From Betaproteobacteria bacterium (GTDB taxonomy: Bacteria > Pseudomonadota > Gammaproteobacteria > Burkholderiales > UBA9220), in the NCBI GenBank assembly GCA_003519965.1, contig DOVS01000253.1, positions 1-6,512 on the forward strand: a DNA stretch of 6,512 nt. Direction: 5' to 3'. The position numbers and the translations under genes are program-made. Positions 6,242-6,512 of the stretch are shown here, in pieces. Each line of letters opens with the position of its first letter. Position 1 is the stretch's first letter. The notes beneath the pieces were generated by a model. The model saw only the letters and a list, made by a program, of their open reading frames with translations, had not been told where the DNA came from and ran no database searches.

Positions 6242-6512
6242 ATGGCTGAAGCAATTACTGTCGCCCGTCCCTACGCCGAAGCCATTTACCAGCTGTCGCA
6301 GGAAAAGGGGAATGCCGCCGAATGGTCGCAAACACTCCGAAACCTGACCACCGTGGCGGCGGACCCGCAAATGCACCCATTGGTGGACGACCCCAACGTC
6401 ACCCCCGACCAGATTTACGCCTTATTCCTCGACCTCTGCGGAAAAACCCTGAGCGACGAAGGAAAAAACTTGGTGCGCACATTGCTGGATAACCGCCGCA
6501 TCCTTCTACTGC
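6242..6512 (+). CDS. atpH: F1Fo ATP synthase subunit delta (5' part only)
   Basis: The reading frame is open from the ATG at 6242 to the window end, 90 codons of an expected 175-180. The product starts MAEAITVARPYAEAIYQLSQ, the hallmark N-terminus of delta/OSCP, in which ARPYA is strongly conserved. It continues through the helical N-terminal domain that binds the top of F1: EWSQTLRNLTTVAADPQ near 27-43 and LSDEGKNLVRTLLDNRRILLL at the cut edge. Delta joins the b-subunit stalk to the alpha subunits. There is no clear Shine-Dalgarno sequence; the two-base gap after atpF suggests translation by coupling or re-initiation. atpA would be expected next, outside the window. Confidence 0.95.
   Translation, partial: MAEAITVARPYAEAIYQLSQEKGNAAEWSQTLRNLTTVAADPQMHPLVDDPNVTPDQIYALFLDLCGKTLSDEGKNLVRTLLDNRRILLL

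Overview
The window is ordinary chromosomal DNA from a proteobacterium, most likely a betaproteobacterium or a close relative. The pointers are a birA-coaX-SPOR gene string that uses type III (CoaX) rather than type I pantothenate kinase, an ATP synthase b subunit very close in length and sequence to the enterobacterial one, a GlcD-type flavoprotein, and moderately high GC coding DNA with short intergenic gaps. The genus cannot be named from this stretch.

Left part (1-2659). A truncated gene at the left edge runs leftward off the window and encodes the signal peptide of a lipoprotein. A 118-bp divergent spacer with an 18-bp perfect palindrome and a small GC hairpin separates it from a rightward cluster of three genes. 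These are birA (biotin protein ligase and probable biotin repressor), coaX (type III pantothenate kinase, first step of CoA synthesis) and a membrane-anchored SPOR-domain protein. The three reading frames overlap by a few bases at each junction, so they are probably co-transcribed and translationally coupled. Biotin ligation and CoA synthesis share the theme of cofactor supply for acyl metabolism; the SPOR protein, of a peptidoglycan-binding family, looks like a passenger in the operon.

Middle part (2660-4265). A leftward FAD-binding oxidase of the GlcD / D-lactate dehydrogenase type meets the SPOR gene tail to tail, with only 7 bp between stops. Its 5' end faces a roughly 230-bp AT-rich spacer. 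Part of that spacer is about 27% GC, and it holds the best promoter candidate in the window, pointing right into the atp genes.

Right part (4266-6512). The start of an F1Fo ATP synthase operon follows in canonical order: atpI, atpB (a), atpE (c), atpF (b), atpH (delta, cut by the window end). Key residues of the proton path are present: Arg200 in subunit a and Glu67 in subunit c. The c subunit uses Glu where E. coli uses Asp and carries a Trp in its helix-1 glycine motif. atpE has an AT-rich leader and a strong ribosome site, as expected for the cistron whose product is needed in most copies.

No mobile element, CRISPR array, RNA gene, phage or defence gene was found, and nothing supports a previously undescribed system. 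The more interesting items are small: the palindrome, a duplicated SPOR-like fold, the c-subunit residues, a lone GlcD, and that gene (not parB) lying next to atpI.
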